Both the position numbers and the translations under genes were made by a program. Below, piece after piece: positions 6,487 through 6,937 of a stretch of DNA of 6,937 bases. This stretch comes from Candidatus Methanocorpusculum equi. GTDB lineage: Archaea > Halobacteriota > Methanomicrobia > Methanomicrobiales > Methanocorpusculaceae. How positions within the stretch are numbered: the first letter of the stretch is position 1; the number at the start of each line of letters is the position of its first letter. The stretch lies in the NCBI GenBank assembly GCA_018065685.1, contig JAGHSU010000067.1, positions 1-6,937 on the forward strand. Direction: 5' to 3'. The notes under the pieces were generated by a model that saw only the letters and a list, made by a program, of their open reading frames with translations, was not told where the DNA came from and did no database searches.

Positions 6487-6835
6487 GGTGCGGGTACTCG
6501 CGGTCATTGTTGTAACTGACGATGCGGCGTTGACCACCAAAACCGCAAACCAGCACGGCAGAGCCGTGCTTCGCTAAGCGAGCAAGCTCGCCGCATCAAC
6601 GCGAATCCCCCAAAATCGCGAGCCTATTCACCCGTGCTTTAGCCCCGCTTAAGCCGCACGCCAGAAGCGTGCTTTAGCTTCGAGCCGGGGCTCTCGCAAG
6701 CCGCCCGCGCTCCGCGATAAGCGGAGCCAAGCGCGGGTGAATAGGGCTGCGATTTGCGTGGATTCGCGTAGATTCGCGGTTTTTGGGGTCAACGCCGCGT
6801 TATCAGTTACAACTATGACTAAAAGCACCCGTACC
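6487..6835. repeat. Long imperfect inverted-repeat element B, with nested hairpins
   Basis: Related to element A. The outer 49 bases of the left arm (6487-6535) match the reverse complement of 6787-6835 at 39 of 49 positions without a gap, including GTTGTAACTGA and CGGCGTTGACC. Then AAAACCGC and, after an insertion of about 49 bases at roughly 6550-6598, AAATCGCGAGCCTATTCACC (6613-6632), with its inverted partner around 6735-6756. The insertion and the centre each hold small perfect hairpins: 6552-6570 (8-bp stem), 6578-6591 (6-bp stem) and 6656-6672 (6-bp stem). The centre is GC-rich, unlike that of A. The element fills most of the gap after albA; no gene is visible in it. Confidence 0.85.
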
Positions 6836-6848
6836 TCTGTTACAGGAC

Positions 6849-6857
6849 GATATAAAC
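6849..6857 (+). promoter_or_regulatory. TATA-like box before the right-edge reading frame
   Basis: GATATAAAC lies just outside element B and about 50 bases before the ATG at 6903. A start site near 6878-6880 would give a leader of about 24 bases. A T8 run at 6878-6885 coincides with that start. Motif and distance are the only support. Confidence 0.35.
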
Positions 6858-6902
6858 AGAGGGCTGAATAGTTACCCTTTTTTTTCAGATTAAGTGATAA
6901 TA

Positions 6903-6937
6903 ATGTATTCTGCCTTTGTCACAGACGGGTACAAGAT
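6903..6937 (+). CDS. Possible 5' end of a gene running off the window
   Basis: An ATG at 6903 opens a frame reading MYSAFVTDGYK to the window edge. It is preceded by AAGTGAT (6892-6898), which partly matches an archaeal Shine-Dalgarno site, and by a TATA-like box about 50 bases upstream. Eleven codons are too few to name a product. The competing reading is a minus-strand gene entering from the right and ending at TAA (6890-6892) with last residues KAEYIIIT. I slightly prefer the plus-strand reading because of the promoter signals. Confidence 0.35.
   Translation, partial: MYSAFVTDGYK

Noticed and set aside
6815..6871. Small plus-strand frame MTKSTRTSVTGRYKQRAE after element B
   Set aside because: It begins inside the right arm of element B, has no SD site and runs across the predicted TATA box.

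Overview
The window looks like chromosomal DNA of a methanogenic euryarchaeon, most likely of the Methanomicrobiales (a Methanocorpusculum-like organism is my best guess, from memory of the families and not from a search). The evidence is the gene set: an alanyl-tRNA synthetase with the archaeal N-terminal zinc-ribbon extension, an ATP-dependent DNA ligase, an archaeal/fungal-type aspartate-semialdehyde dehydrogenase and the chromatin protein Alba. TATA-like promoters, mostly absent Shine-Dalgarno sites and oligo-T 3' ends agree with this.

Layout. Positions 1-135 hold the edge of an unidentified neighbour and T-rich DNA. On the minus strand, alaS (4539-1789) is followed after 12 bases by an ATP-dependent DNA ligase (1776-136), probably one transcript. 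On the plus strand, asd (5128-6141) is followed after 33 bases by albA (6175-6444), which ends in a hairpin plus T-tract. The two pairs diverge from a 588-base intergenic region (4540-5127). A second non-coding region (6445-6902) follows albA, and a gene may begin at 6903 and run off the window.

The genes are housekeeping ones: Ala-tRNA charging with editing, nick sealing in replication and repair, the branch point to lysine/threonine/methionine (and, in many methanogens, aromatic amino acids), and chromatin packing. Nothing in the coding part suggests a new system, and all four proteins look intact with their key residues present.

The unusual part is non-coding. Both intergenic regions contain a long imperfect inverted repeat of about 330-350 bp (A: 4703-5030; B: 6487-6835). 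Their arms are related between the two copies but their centres are not. The pair brackets the asd-albA unit. Smaller repeats are laid over this: a perfect 12-bp tandem duplication at the alaS promoter, a perfect 16-bp tandem duplication across the asd stop codon, degenerate 34-bp tandem repeats, three to four copies of a 21-22-bp spaced box just upstream of the asd TATA box, and small nested hairpins inside element B. These may be a dispersed MITE-like or structured-RNA family of this genome; that is inference and can be tested by a genome-wide search.
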